A stretch of DNA of 64,000 nucleotides from Polychytrium aggregatum (taxonomy: Eukaryota > Chytridiomycota > Chytridiomycetes > Polychytriales). The stretch covers positions 38,139 through 102,138 of the forward strand of contig NW_026516343.1 in NCBI RefSeq assembly GCF_025602895.1. The letters are read 5' to 3'. The position numbers were made by a program, and so were the translations under genes. Under the pieces are notes generated by a model that was given only the letters and a program-made list of their open reading frames with translations, was not told the origin of the DNA and did not search any database. Of the stretch, positions 11,112 to 22,833 are shown in pieces; the stretch's first letter is position 1, and each line of letters begins with the position of its first letter.

Positions 11112-11990
11112 CGCGACGAGTCTGCAGAGCTGTGGGACTGAGAGGATCAAGGCGCTGACTGGAGGTAAATGAGACCGCTGTGGATGCGGCAAGTAGCAGA
11201 GACGGCTATCGAAACGACAGCAGAGCGATGGGCAAAAGGCAGTGCCGATTCAAAGCTGATGAAATGAAGCCCGAGTGGTTGATGTCGAGTCGAGCACACA
11301 ATGGCGGCAGGGCGACTGCACGGCCGATGCAGCGATTGCGGCGATGGCGGTGGAATCGAGCTCCTGCGCGGGCTCGGGTTCGATTCGCTGGACTCGGGTT
11401 GCTCGACTCGGGTAACTCGCGGGGCAAGTCGAATATATACAGAGCGGATGTCCAACGGGGGTTATCGCGGCAGCAGCGGATGCAAAATAGAGTGATGATC
11501 TTGATGAAGATTCGATATTGAGCAATCGGCTTGCTGCACCCTCAAAGCCGCCCGCAGCAGTATGGAGTCGAGGCGAGGCAATGGCAAGAACTCTTGGCGG
11601 GGTGATGAGGGACGGTTTGATTGCCGCTGAAAGGCAGCGGATTGTTGGTGCAAGAGCGTCTGGAACTTGGATCACGGCGATCCGAAGGGCCACAGATCGT
11701 CAGCGGCAGCGACGGTGCACATTCCAGGGACAGAGGACAAGCTACTCGATCCGATATCTCGGATGTTGTCCGCTGACGGTAGTGAGAAGCCGATGCGACG
11801 CAGGAATGACTGGATGTCGACAGCGCAATCCACCACCACCTTCATCACCACACTCCACACAACACACACCACACACATCTCCATGTTGGATCAATCGTGT
11901 TCAGTGTCTGGCAGTCCAACAAGACTCGGCCGCAGGACGGAAGGGCAACGAGACGACACTGATCGATCGGTCAGCCCAGCCAGCACAACA
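11112..11990. other. Intergenic upstream of ankyrin gene
   Basis: Holds the presumed promoter and 5' leader of the ankyrin/PP1 gene (starting at 11111) and the 3' region of the reductase gene (stop at 11991). Several overlapping frames exist on both strands but none shows a domain or splice-consistent model. Confidence 0.5.
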
Positions 11991-14900
11991 TCAATGGCGG
12001 CCGGTGCGGGTGAAGATGCGAACATCGGGATACTCCTCGTCCTTGAGCTCGGTCTCCGCCGCCGTGGGCTGGTCGAGATAGGATACCCGATCCAAGTGGA
12101 AGAGACTCTTCCTGACGACCAGCTCGGGCGAGGGACACGGCGTCGGGTAGATCGAGCGAGTGTTGGTGTTGTCGACCCTGAAGGACAGGTCCATCAGCAT
12201 CCGCATGAACGCAAGCAGAGCGTGGTTATCGGGCGATGGGTTGCGCCAGATGACCGTCCTGAACTTTTCACGGGTATCCAACATGATGATCCAGCCAACG
12301 GAATTGGCGATCTCGAAGACACGCTTCTCGGTGATGACACTGTGAGTGAGTGAGTGAGTGAGTGAGTGAGTGAGTGAGTGAGTGAGTGAGTGAGTGAGTG
12401 AGTGAGTGAGTGAGTGAGTGAGTGAGGGGTGATTGCGATGGCCCACGATGTCCGCCATCAAACATGTCAATATGCAACCCACTCAATGCCAAGCACAACA
12501 TCGACTGGCACCCACACTCACACTCCACTCCACTCCACACACTCCTCACCTGTGCTCCGAGTCGCTGATGTGGAACACAAACTTGGACAGCGCCTCCTCC
12601 GAGCTGACAATCTCGGCAATCACCTTGGCAACATGGTCGACGGGATCCATGGTCCAAGTGACGGGACTGGCGTTTGCCGGGCAAATGCCGAGCTTGATGC
12701 ATCCCTCGATGTATCGCCAGATATAGTCGTCTGTGTTGCACACTGGAGGATGGAGTGAACAGGGTGAGAAACAGTGTCGGTCGATGGATGGGTGCCACTC
12801 GACAAACAAGATCATCAACCCATGGCCAAGTCGAGGGAACGAAGGAGAGAATCTCCACCACACCACCGCACCACCACACCACCACATCACACATCACCAT
12901 ACCACCGCGGCTCACCTCCGTATCCGCTGTCGCCAGCAATCATCGCTGGCCGAATGATGGTTGCAGGCACGCCCCTCGATCGTGCCTTGTTGATCAGCTG
13001 CTCAGAGACCCACTTGGTCTGCGAGTAGCCGCCCGACAGGTTCCAGTTGGAGTACATTTTCTCCTCGAGCGGCTTGTCGGAGCCCTTGGCCATGGCAATC
13101 GTCCCGATGGTCGAGATGTAGTGCACCACCTTGAGATGGTGCGTCGTGGCCAGCTGCAGCACCGTCACCGTGCTGAGGACGTTTGTTGCCTTGAGCTCGT
13201 TGTAGTTGTAGAGCCAGTGCACCTCGGCGGCGTTGTGCACAATCATGTCGGTCTCTTCGCAAATCTCCTTCCATCGCTCGTCCGAGAGTGCCCATCGCTC
13301 CTTGGAAACGTCGCCGCGCAGACCAACCCACCGGTCTCGCACGTCATACCACGGATCGTTCTTGTTCCGCGATGCAATCACCAGCCTCGAGGCGTTGGAG
13401 TAGGTGCGGAGGAAGGCCAGTTTCTCGGTCTCGGTTCGTGCCAGGCAGTAGATCTTGGCTCGAGGGAACTTGTGTGCCAGCTCAAAGATCAGGAATGCTC
13501 CGAGGAAGCTGGTTGCACCCGTCAGGACGATGCCTCGGACTTCCTTGGGATAGACAAACGGAGGGAACCCCTCAGCCGTCACACTCGCATCGTCGAGTTT
13601 GGCAGCCTCGGCAGCCAGATCGATTGTCGGCGGAATCACCAGCTTGTCGTCGAGAATGTCGACGACCAGCTGGGCGACATCCTTGGGACTCATGCTGTTC
13701 GACAGCAGGATCATTGGCGAGATCTCGACACCGTACTCCTCCCTGATGGCGAGGGCCAGGCGACTGATGCTCAGCGAGTCAAAGCCGACACCGCCAATGT
13801 AAAAGTTGCGACCGTACAGACCAGGACTGTCCAGGATCTGGCTGCTGAACTCGGAGATCTTGAAGGCAATCTTGGTCAAGAACGTTCTGGTGACCATGAG
13901 GGGTGGGTAATCGACTGCCTGGCCGTACTGCTCGATTGTCTCGGCAATACGCTTGAGCTTCTTGAGATCGACCTTGCCTGAGTCGTTGAAGGGGAGCTCG
14001 TGGAGCCTGAGGCAGTTGTGGATGGGGACCTTGGAGACGTTCAGCAGCAACAACATGTCCTCGACGACTCGGATGATATCGGCCGAGATCAAGTCGGGAT
14101 TGGATCCTTTCTGAAGGACGTAGAGCAAGATGATCTTTCTCTCGGAGGTGTGGATGAAGTAGCAGTCAGCGATGACCTGGGACAGGTGCTTGTGGACAAG
14201 TTCCTTGAGGTAGTTCAGGTCGACATAGACACCGTTGACTTTGATCTTCTGGTCGAATCTGGAGTGTGAGGTGTGAGGTGTGAGGTGTGAGGTGTGAGGT
14301 GTGAGGTGTGAGGTGTGAGGTGTGAGGTGTGAGAATGAAAGTGATCAGTATCCAGCGAGCAAATGGATCGGTGTCCCAGAGTGTGGATGGCAGTTCTCAT
14401 GGATCAAGCACACAATAGTCGCCATACTCACCTTCCAACAACACTGAACTCGTTCTCACCAACCATCTCGACCCAGTCCATGGTGCAGACTCGGGGCGAG
14501 CCATCCACGAGGAAACCAAAAGTCGACAGCTTGTCGTTGGGATCGGCGTTGACAAAGCTCGGATGGTCCTTGGCAGGATGGTCGAGATCGACGGCAAAGA
14601 CCAGGATTCCGCTCTTGGAGACATTTTGATCAACGATATTGCCCTCCTCGTCAAACAAGAGGCAGCGCACGCCAGGTTTGGCTTGCTTGTAGACCAGCTT
14701 CTCTGGGATTTCGCTTTCTGGAGGAATATGCATATATGATAGTGCTCCAATTACTCCTGTCTGGTAATGTGAAAATGGTCAGTAATCCCAGCATAGTGGC
14801 GAATCACATCGATGTTATGAACCATACCTCACTCGATCCGTAGCCCGACTGAATTTCGGCACTTGGGAATCTCTCCCTCGTCATGTGGACGACACTCATG

Positions 14901-16508
14901 GGGATGTGCTCTGAGCCCAATAGGACTTTCTTTGTTTTAGTCCATTTAACTCCTGAGTTCAATGAAGTAGCGGTGTTGATAACGAGTTTCATGAACGAAG
15001 GGGTCTGTGAGAAATGGTTTTCTTTAATAGGTGGATAGCACGGGGTCAGAGAAGACTTTGAGCCTGGTACTTACCAGGTAGACATAGTTCACGCCGTCAT
15101 CCATTATTTGAGCGACATTCTTTGCTTTCTCAACTGCGTGGAATGTTGGCTTTGGAATCAACACTGATCCTCCAAGATTCAAGGCGCTCAGGAGAAACCC
15201 CGAAGTTGCCACAAATGATGGAAGCTACGAGTCGCTGAGTGTCAGCACGTCGTGGGGGATTATATCATACAAACGCAGAAACATTTGTCGTGAGCCCTAC
15301 TTGGAATAGACCAATGCTGCACTTTGCAATTCCGATTGCAGCTCGAGCTGCGATCGCTCCAGTGTGTGCAAACTGGAACCTGCAACAACCAACATCAAAC
15401 ACAGAAGGATTCAGTCAGCGAGTGGTGATGTGATCACTTTGGGAATGTGAGAAAGCATCAGGTGCGACACAGGATCAGAATCCACAGGATCAGAAGCCAC
15501 AGGAGAACTCACGACTTGGGGATGCCTGTGGGAGCGACGAGGAGCCAGGATGCAGGACGAAGGAGTCGGGTTGTGGGTTGGATATGCATCGTCAGCGTAT
15601 CACTTTCCCCATCCACCACACTCACCATCTTACTCTACTCACCATTGCACAATCTGCTTTGCTGCTGGACCATCACGCTCGACCATTCCACATACCCGTT
15701 GTTCCAGAGGTGCACTGGATGGTGACATAATCATCAAGGGGTTCACAGACTTCGAGAGACGGGGGTGGGATGCTGTCCAGCACAGGGAACGTGGTGGCAT
15801 CGACTAGTGTCACTCCAATGGTGCGGCCAGGCTTGGTGTGGTGGTAGAGGATGTACTTGATGGAGTATCTGTTTCGATTGGAGTCAAGGCCGAGTCAGGT
15901 TGAGCACAGAGGTCTCTGGGATGTCAATCTCCTGAGACACATGCGAGACAAGCACAAGTACAAACCTCTCGCACAGAGTCTTGCGAACAGCGGCAGGGAA
16001 ATTGAGAGCGAGGTTGAGTGTTTTCCTGGATGGCAACAAGGGACAGATGAGACTCGATCCTGGTCATGGCAGGGACAAAGACCGATTATGTCATGCACAG
16101 GCAGACTGACCAGACCAGACCAGACCAGACCAGAGATACTCACTTGCCCAGCATCCACACAGCAAACGAGTAGATCACCCAGCTGGCTTCGGCCTCGCAG
16201 AAGGTGCCGATGACCTCGTGGCCGTCGTCGTTCCAGCCAGGGAGAGCCTTGAGAGCCTGGGCGACCGAATACGCCTGCTTCCACACACGGAGATAGCTGA
16301 GTCGCTCCGAGATGCCGCTCTCATATGTGTTGATCAGGAGGGCATCGGGCTCGTCGCGGGCAATGTTGACGAGGCACTCGACGGGATGGAGCCAGGGGCC
16401 AAAGGGATCGGGCGGAGAAGGGAATGTTGGTTGTTGGGAGACAGGGGTTTGGGCTTGTTGGGGAACAAGAGGCTCGATATCCTCAGAGACATCTTGGTCG
16501 TTTGCCAT
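11991..16508 (-). CDS. Adenylation-thiolation-reductase (NRPS-like carboxylic acid reductase)
   Basis: Eleven exons join in phase to 1076 residues: 16508-16144, 16025-15966, 15868-15696, 15525-15513 (13 nt), 15379-15301, 15224-15075, 15004-14828, 14760-14432, 14258-12916, 12742-12550 and 12339-11991. The N-terminal adenylation domain has core motif A3 (TSGTTGIPKS, about residue 194), A5 (GYGSSETG, about 334), A8 (GRFDQKIKVNG) and A10 (GKVDLKKL). A carrier domain follows with the phosphopantetheine Ser in GGVGFDSLSI (about 610). The C-terminal thioester-reductase domain has the NADPH-binding GATSFLG (about 690) and the SDR-type YSQTK (about 857). Such enzymes activate a carboxylic acid as AMP ester, load it on the carrier arm and release it as an aldehyde (family knowledge). 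The substrate cannot be told from the sequence. No tailoring genes flank it, so a lone adenylate-forming reductase is more likely than a cluster; I see no support for calling it Lys2. Confidence 0.85.
12342..12426. repeat. (GTGA)n microsatellite at a splice acceptor
   Basis: About 21 uninterrupted copies of a 4-base unit inside the last intron of the reductase gene. On the coding (minus) strand it reads (CACT)n directly in front of the acceptor AG, so it supplies the pyrimidine tract of that intron. Confidence 0.9.
14264..14333. repeat. (GTGTGAG)n 7-bp tandem repeat at a splice acceptor
   Basis: About ten copies of a 7-base unit in the intron before exon 9 of the reductase gene. On the coding strand it reads (CTCACAC)n and ends a few bases before the acceptor CAG. 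Confidence 0.9.
16108..16134. repeat. (CCAGA)n 5-bp repeat near a donor site
   Basis: Five copies of a 5-base unit just inside intron 1 of the reductase gene, a few bases downstream of its GTGAGT donor on the coding strand. Confidence 0.85.
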
Positions 16509-17555
16509 GACGGTGTGGTATCTGGTTCCGCTGACGGGGCTGGATTTTTCGCCTGTGTCCTGACAACACCAAGACGGCGATATCGACGGATGGAGCGAGG
16601 GGAGGCGGCATCGGCGAGGGGAAGGACGAGGGGAGCGCCTTTTGTCGGTCTGGGCAGCCAGGAGATGGCGACTTGGTCTGGCTGCTTGCCAGATTGCATT
16701 GAGCGAATGCTCTTGCTTCCTCTCAGGGTGCTGAGTCTGCCAGCGTGACCGGCTCTGTGCTTGGGCGGTGGGTCTGGCTGTTGCCCCTCGATGCTGTGCT
16801 GTTGCCTCGCCCAGCAAGCTGCTTGCAAATCCACTGTTCAGCCAGCGAACAGTTCACTCGGTGGGAACACATGGGCAAGCTTGACACTCGTATGTCTTTG
16901 TTTGTGTCTGGCTGGGGGATATTCATTGTGGCCACCAACAGCACAAATCACACCACGGCACACAACGCACCACAGCACAAATCGCCCCCTCACCCAGACG
17001 AAGAATAATCCGTCCGCAGACCAGGGACAGGCTCGATTTGGTCTCTTGGACAGAGGTTGATGATGATCCTGGTATGAGGACACCAACTCTGACCAGGATG
17101 GTCGGGCCGGGCGATTTGCTCGTCTGGTTCTGGGCTTCTGTGTGCTCAATCCCCCTCCCTCGCGTCCACTGGACATTCCCAAATACAACCCAATGGCTGT
17201 CTCTTTGGACACTGCTTGTACGGCGGATGGCCGCGGAATCGACATCAGTGCGGCCCTTGCCAACATCCCTGCTGGATGTCGGCGTTCTGCAAACTCGCTC
17301 CTGCCTCGTTCCCAGGCCACATCCACGTGATATCAATCACGTGTCAATAATCACGTGTCGTCGCCTCGCTCAACAGAAAAATTTTCGCGGTCTGATCGCA
17401 TCCGCAATGACTATGAGCCCGATCGACTCTGCCAAAGTCAGGCTCTGCATCAACCGCTCGCGGCAGGCCCGATCGTCCCTCGAGAAGCTCAGTCAATCGA
17501 CAGTCTCTCCAGCCGCATTACCGCGCGATATTACGGCATCTCTGCAACTATCGCC
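16509..17555. promoter_or_regulatory. Divergent intergenic region, reductase / mL38
   Basis: The two genes start on either side and point away from each other, so both promoters must lie here. No TATA box or defined operator was recognised. A CACGTG-type stretch occurs near 17324-17358 (repeated ATCACGTGT/TCACGTG), a possible bHLH binding site by consensus only. Confidence 0.4.
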
Positions 17556-20368
17556 ATGTCTCTGCTGAGATTGAAGCCTCACGCCGCTCTCAAGGTACGA
17601 CTGCGAGTCCAAGCTCAGTGCCGATATGCAGCAGGTGGCCGGCCTCGAGGAACGGGAGGGTCTTCAAAGGGGATTTCCCAGTGAACCAGGCCACTCAAGC
17701 TACGGCGATAGATTATTTGGTATCGCCGCTCAGCTCAGCGCTTGTTTGCCCACCCACCAAGTCGATCGGATCTAGACTCAGCATCGGCTTCGACTTTGGA
17801 TCGCGGTGGCATTGGCGATTGGGAAAATGAGCCATATACCTCGGTTTGACGCCGGTCCACTGATCTTTTGCTGCATCCGACATCTGTATTTCATTCGCTC
17901 CCTTGTGCAGCGATCGGTGGCCACCATTGCGTCGCGCCAGCCCACCAAGATTGCCGCATCAGCGGCCGAGCAGTTCCAAACACCACCTGTTGGCGTGAAT
18001 GCCGCCTATGACCAGGCCGTCAAGGTTTTGGAGAAGCACAGAGAGGTGCTCAAAGCACAGATCGAGGATCTCAAGGTGAAGCAGGGATCTAGCGATGCCA
18101 AAGCCACGGCCCACCTCGACAAGCTCATTGTGTCCAAGGAGACCGAGCTCGAGTACACTTTTCCCGAGAACCACTGGCAGTTCTACAACAACCGCTGTAA
18201 GCACGCATGCCACATCCCCATACTCGTTTCGAATATGGCTGGTGCATAGGCTATAAGCCGGAAGTCAGCTGTCGCACCGCCATTCCGTTCGTGCTGGTCA
18301 CGCATGCGGCCGTTGTCTTGGCCTTGGAGGGCGATGTGCCAAGCACCCTGCGTATTTCGCCATATATGGGCCGTTTCACGGATCCATGCCAGCACACTCA
18401 CATATCGACCAACAACTGTGAACACCGACGCAGACGACATCAACAAGGACATCTTCCGATCGCTCCATGCCAAGCGGTACAAGTCCTATGTTATCCCGCG
18501 GCTGCTCCGACAGTCCGAAGCCCTCGGCATCGTCGGTGACGCCCTGGTGGCCCCGCTCAGCCCCCCGATCTATCTGGAGGTCAACTTTCCCAGCACCAAG
18601 TGGTTCGGCGCCTACGGACACCCGATTCCTCCCAACTGGGCCTTGTACTCGCCCGAGGTCACAATCACCGTGCCCGACGACTCCGAGGGCTTCTACACTC
18701 TTATGATGGTGGATCTGGGTAGGCTTCGTGTAGATACGCATATAGATCCCCGCATCATGAATCTGCAAAGTGGCGGTTCGGTCGACAGTGTGGCTGGACG
18801 TCCTGCCTCGTGTTCTGATAGCGTGTACTGATCGTCTCCATTTCTGCGGCTGTGTGATCTCCTCAGATCGAGTCAACGTTGAGTCAGGAACGTTTGAAGA
18901 GTGGTGCCACTGGCTCGTGTGAGTACCGCCATAGCGATCTGTCGTGAAATGTCTCGGTGTGGGACTCAGCGTGGAGTGGTGCGCATCCTTGCTCCCGCTT
19001 CATGCGCTTGATCGACTTGCGTCTGCACGCGAGCACAGCTGAACGGCAGATCGTGCTCTAATCAAATTTATCCATTCCCGCATCGATGGCCCTCCCGATG
19101 ACAGCACCGACATTCCTGTCAAGTCTCGGCTGGTGATTCCTGGTGGATCATCGCCTTTCCTTGGCCCTCCCACCGACGATACTCGTGTTGCTATTGAATC
19201 GGCAAAGAACAACATGGCCACTCATCCCACTGCGCCCGAGACTCCCGTCACGATTCCCGGAAATGTCATCTTTGACTACGTGCCCCTGCACCCCCCTCAC
19301 CAGAACCCCGCACGCCACAGCCGGTACTTCATCGGTGCCTACCGACAGCCGCAAGGCCAGGGCCAGATCGACGTTGCAGCCCTCAAAAAGTCAATCCAGG
19401 AGAAGATTGCATCCGCGGATGCGACCGAGACTCGGGGCACTTTTGAGCAAATGTACATTGGCGAAGCAGAGAAAAAGATCCAAACCCAGGAGCGGTAAGA
19501 CTGGTTCATAGTGGCGGCGGAGTGATATGCATCCACGACCGCGACAGCGTATTTGCAAACTTGCTGACCGCTCGCGTTTCCTCCACTACGACAGTGCCGC
19601 CGTTACTCCGTCGTGGGGCTTTGCCAAGACCCATGGCCTGGAGCTCCAGGGCTACGGATTCTTCACCTCCATGTGGAACCTGTACACACCTGACATTTTC
19701 ACCCGACTTGGTATGTCGTACTGTTCTGCTTGGCGCGCGGCTCCGTTGCTCCGGATGCCCATCCCTTTGGACGTTGTGACTTTGAATGTTGTAGAGATAG
19801 ATGCCTCAGAAACCCCAAGCCCCTGCGACTCTATAGAATCAGTTGCGCTCATCGGGCTGGATATTCATGTCTCTGACGCCTGCTCGGCTGCTTCACCGCA
19901 TTCCCAACAGGCATCCACGAGCCTGTCTACGGCGAGCTGCCCAAGAACCCGAAGCAGTTCATCAAGCAGGTCCAGACGGCCTCCGAGATGTTTGCCAAGC
20001 TGCCCGGTCCGTTGACTACTCTGGAGGTCTCTGAGCTCCAGCACATCAACAAGGGCACCAAGGCCACGCCGCACAAGCCTCGCGTGACTATGAAGACCCT
20101 CGAGGTCGAGAAGCTGAAGCAGGACGATCAGGCACAGCTCCGCGCCAGGGCGCAAAAGATTGCTGAGAAGGAGAAGAGCTCGGTTGACGACGTCCTCAAG
20201 ACTATTGCTGCCAAGGAGGCCGAGTGGCAGCAATCTGCGAAGCTGCCAAGACTGACAACCATTGGTGCCGTCTCTGTTGTGAAAAACAAAGTTAACGATG
20301 TCGCCACTGCCGATGGCGAAAAGACGGCCCAGGCCAAGACCCGTCGCTACAAGTATTTGAACGTCTAA
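17556..20368 (+). CDS. Mitochondrial large-subunit ribosomal protein mL38 (PEBP domain)
   Basis: Seven exons close in phase to 541 residues: 17556-17594, 17911-18196, 18434-18718, 18867-18918, 19105-19494, 19595-19710 and 19911-20368. The short basic first exon and Arg/Ser-rich start suit a mitochondrial presequence. The centre is a PEBP-fold domain (ALYSPEVTI, FYTLMMVDLD, EEWCHWLVTDIPV, VFDYVPLHPPHQNPARHSRY), as in yeast MRPL35/human MRPL38. The C-terminal part has WGFAKTHGLELQGYGFF and a Lys-rich helical tail. In the intron before exon 5 a CTCTAAT branch-like site precedes the acceptor, which restores the expected WLVTDIP. It is a structural component of the mitoribosome central protuberance (family knowledge). 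Confidence 0.88.
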
Positions 20369-21067
20369 GGACAATTCCCCTCCCATCGCAATACACGCTG
20401 CACTTGACATCTATATCCGTGACTGCCTTCGTTGCCAGTCACCGTCGCCGGCTGCCGCACTCGTGGTTTGTCCCTCAGCGTCGTGGCTCGAGGTGCTGGT
20501 CAGAGACGATACACCGTGGGGCGACGACTGGGCCTGTGTTGGGCGTCCAAGATTACGTTGATGTTGCACTGTTGTGCTGTCGGAGACATGCGGGGCATTG
20601 ATAGCAGATGGTACGACAGCGGCGATGACGGATCAATAGCACACCATTCGCCCGTGTCATTTGATAGCCACAGATGTCTTTGATCTTGAGCTTCGGTTGT
20701 GTCTTGGACTGATCGTCATGTGTAACACGACCCAATCGGCGGGAGCGGGGTGGCAAACAATGTCAAGCGTCCTTCCGTTGCCTGTCTGCAGAATGAGACG
20801 ACATATCGCTCGGATGCTTCTGGGAATCGGAGGGAGCTCCTCCTTGCCGAATGCCCCTCGGCTTGATCACCGCCTACGCCTCTCAGATGTCGTGGAGCTA
20901 GTTGGGATACGATACCTATCTGTCTTTGCCTCCAACGACACTCCGGAAGCGGTGAATATCGAATCTCTGGCGCCTCGGTGCTTATTGCCAACAGCCCCCT
21001 TCCACGCATCTGGCCAGCCTACCGACACGCTTCATCGTCGGAGGTCAAGCAGCCCGACGCCAACCGG
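20369..21067. other. Intergenic, no gene recognised
   Basis: Downstream of mL38 and upstream of the next plus-strand 7TM gene; probable 3' UTR then promoter. Only short frames without domain character. Confidence 0.5.
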
Positions 21068-22543
21068 ATGGCGATGCCATCAAGTCCCAGCGGAGATATC
21101 GATGAGCAAATGTCGATCATCCTGCAATTTTGTGTGTTGACCCTGTCGGGCTTTATCCAGCTTGGGGTCGTCGTCATGGCCGTGCACAAGCTCTACAACC
21201 ACTACTCAAGCACATGCATATACTCCCTGTGCGTGGCTCTTGTAAGTGCGCCTCTCAAGCGACGACGTTGCCTGGAAGTCGACGCTGTCGGCACTTTGGG
21301 GGGGGGTCGATCCCGTACTATGGCTATGCTGGTGCGAGCTCACCAGCGGAGCTCTGTAACTTGCCTTTGGGATGACTGACTCCGCGACCCTGTCCGGATA
21401 GCTCTTCCTGGTGTTCATCATCTCCCAATATTTTACCGTCGTTCCCGAAGCGCGACAAGCCAACAATGAGTCGGTGACGGCATCGATGGTGAGGTGCTCT
21501 GCGGAACAGGTGCATCTTCGGGGGCCGCGTTCACTCGGAACCCACGATGCTCTCATGCTGACTCTGTTCTTTGGGGCTTTCATCCTTTCCCCACCAGATT
21601 GCTATTGATTTTTGGGCCAACCAGGTTGGAATTGTGACGGTGCCCTTTGCGGGCGGGCTCCAGCTCATCTTGATTTACCGCAAGTTTTCCGAATTCCAGC
21701 CGATCTTTGGGCATAGCACCGTTTGGGTAATCACATCCTTGAGTCGTTGGGATGACGCCGTGCTTGGCCAGGGAACGACTGCCGGATCAAAGCATTCCCC
21801 GGCGACGAGATGACCTCGAACTCTGAGGGCTCATCTACATCGCCGTTCGCATCCATGCTCACACCCACGTGTCTTTCTTTCATTCTTGGTATCGTCCGCA
21901 AACAGCAAGACAGGTTGTTTTGGACGACCCTCCTACTTGTCGTCATCGCCAACATTGTCCTGGCCGAGATTCCGTCGATTATCGCGCTAGGCATTGCCAA
22001 TATCGGGCTGTTCTTCTATCTTACAATCTGCACGTTGGTGATGTGCATCGTATTCCTTCGCAACATCGAAAGAGTGTCTCGTCTCGACGATAGCACCGCG
22101 TCTCGGAAAAAGTCACGGCACTCCTCGCGAGCGTACCTGGAGCCATGGGTCAAGAACCTGCTCTGGTTTAACTTTGGAAACTGGTTTGTAAAGCTGAGAG
22201 GCAGCGAAGCAGAAATGGCTGTGGTTGTGGCCGGTGATGCACATGCTCCCCCCCCCCATGTATCTTTGACGGACGGTGGTTGTTGGCCTGCGATCCTCGA
22301 CACTCACGCAGTACTTCCCCCCGTTTATACAGCCTTGTGACCACAGCGGTGTTCATCGCCGGATCCTTGCTATACCAATCCTATCCAAACCTCAGCAACG
22401 TCTTTATTGACGCACTCATTCTGGGAGCAATCTCATACCAGATCTCCTGCCTGGTATTCATCTACAATGTGCTGCCGTCCAAGCTGGTGTCGACCGCCAA
22501 TAAGCTCTCTCAGCCAAACTTGAAGGAGATGGGAATATCTTAG
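21068..22543 (+). CDS. Orphan seven-transmembrane protein
   Basis: Five exons close in phase to 299 residues: 21068-21241, 21402-21488, 21598-21726, 21906-22183 and 22312-22543. Seven hydrophobic segments are visible: FCVLTLSGFIQLGVVVMAV, YSLCVALLFLVFIISQYF, VGIVTVPFAGGLQLILIY, FWTTLLLVVIANIVLAEI, GLFFYLTICTLVMCIVFL, SLVTTAVFIAGSLLY and DALILGAISYQISCLVFIY. The fifth intron end uses a less common GTTTGT donor, which also appears in the reductase gene. There is no long extracellular domain or large C-tail. No receptor family was recognised. It may be a chytrid-specific receptor or transporter-like protein; the topology is the only evidence. Confidence 0.65.
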
Positions 22544-22833
22544 TGTGTCCTGGTTGGCCCAATATACCAAGGCACACGCCATCTGTTCGTCGTCGTTGAT
22601 TCTGCATTGCATTTCCTCAGCGCGGCATGCAGAGATCGAGTCAGTTGCCGCTCTTGCCCCTCTTGCCCTTCGTGCCGCTCGCCGTTGCATTTCGTGTGGG
22701 AGGTTCGAACAATGACAACTCGGGGCTGCTCCTTGGTTCATCATCATAGCTGCTACGCATATTTTATACAGTACCTAGCGCCCTTTGCCACAATCAAACT
22801 GCCCCGTGCATATCTCCGAGCTGAGTCAGCGGT
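22544..22833. other. Convergent 3' region
   Basis: The 7TM gene and the minus-strand IQ gene end here tail to tail. No gene seen; probably two short 3' UTRs. Confidence 0.5.

Noticed and set aside
11370-11400. tRNA T-loop-like GGTTCGATTC
   Set aside because: No matching T stem, anticodon arm or acceptor stem in the surrounding 80 bases.
12342-12426. Possible CRISPR-like array
   Set aside because: Perfect 4-base units without spacers; a microsatellite.
12755-13981. 408-residue plus-strand frame opposite the reductase gene
   Set aside because: It is the antisense shadow of exon 9, whose carrier and reductase motifs read clearly on the minus strand.
11991-16508. Reductase gene as alpha-aminoadipate reductase (Lys2)
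   Set aside because: The A-T-R layout is shared by many adenylate-forming reductases; I see no Lys2-specific feature, so the substrate is left open.
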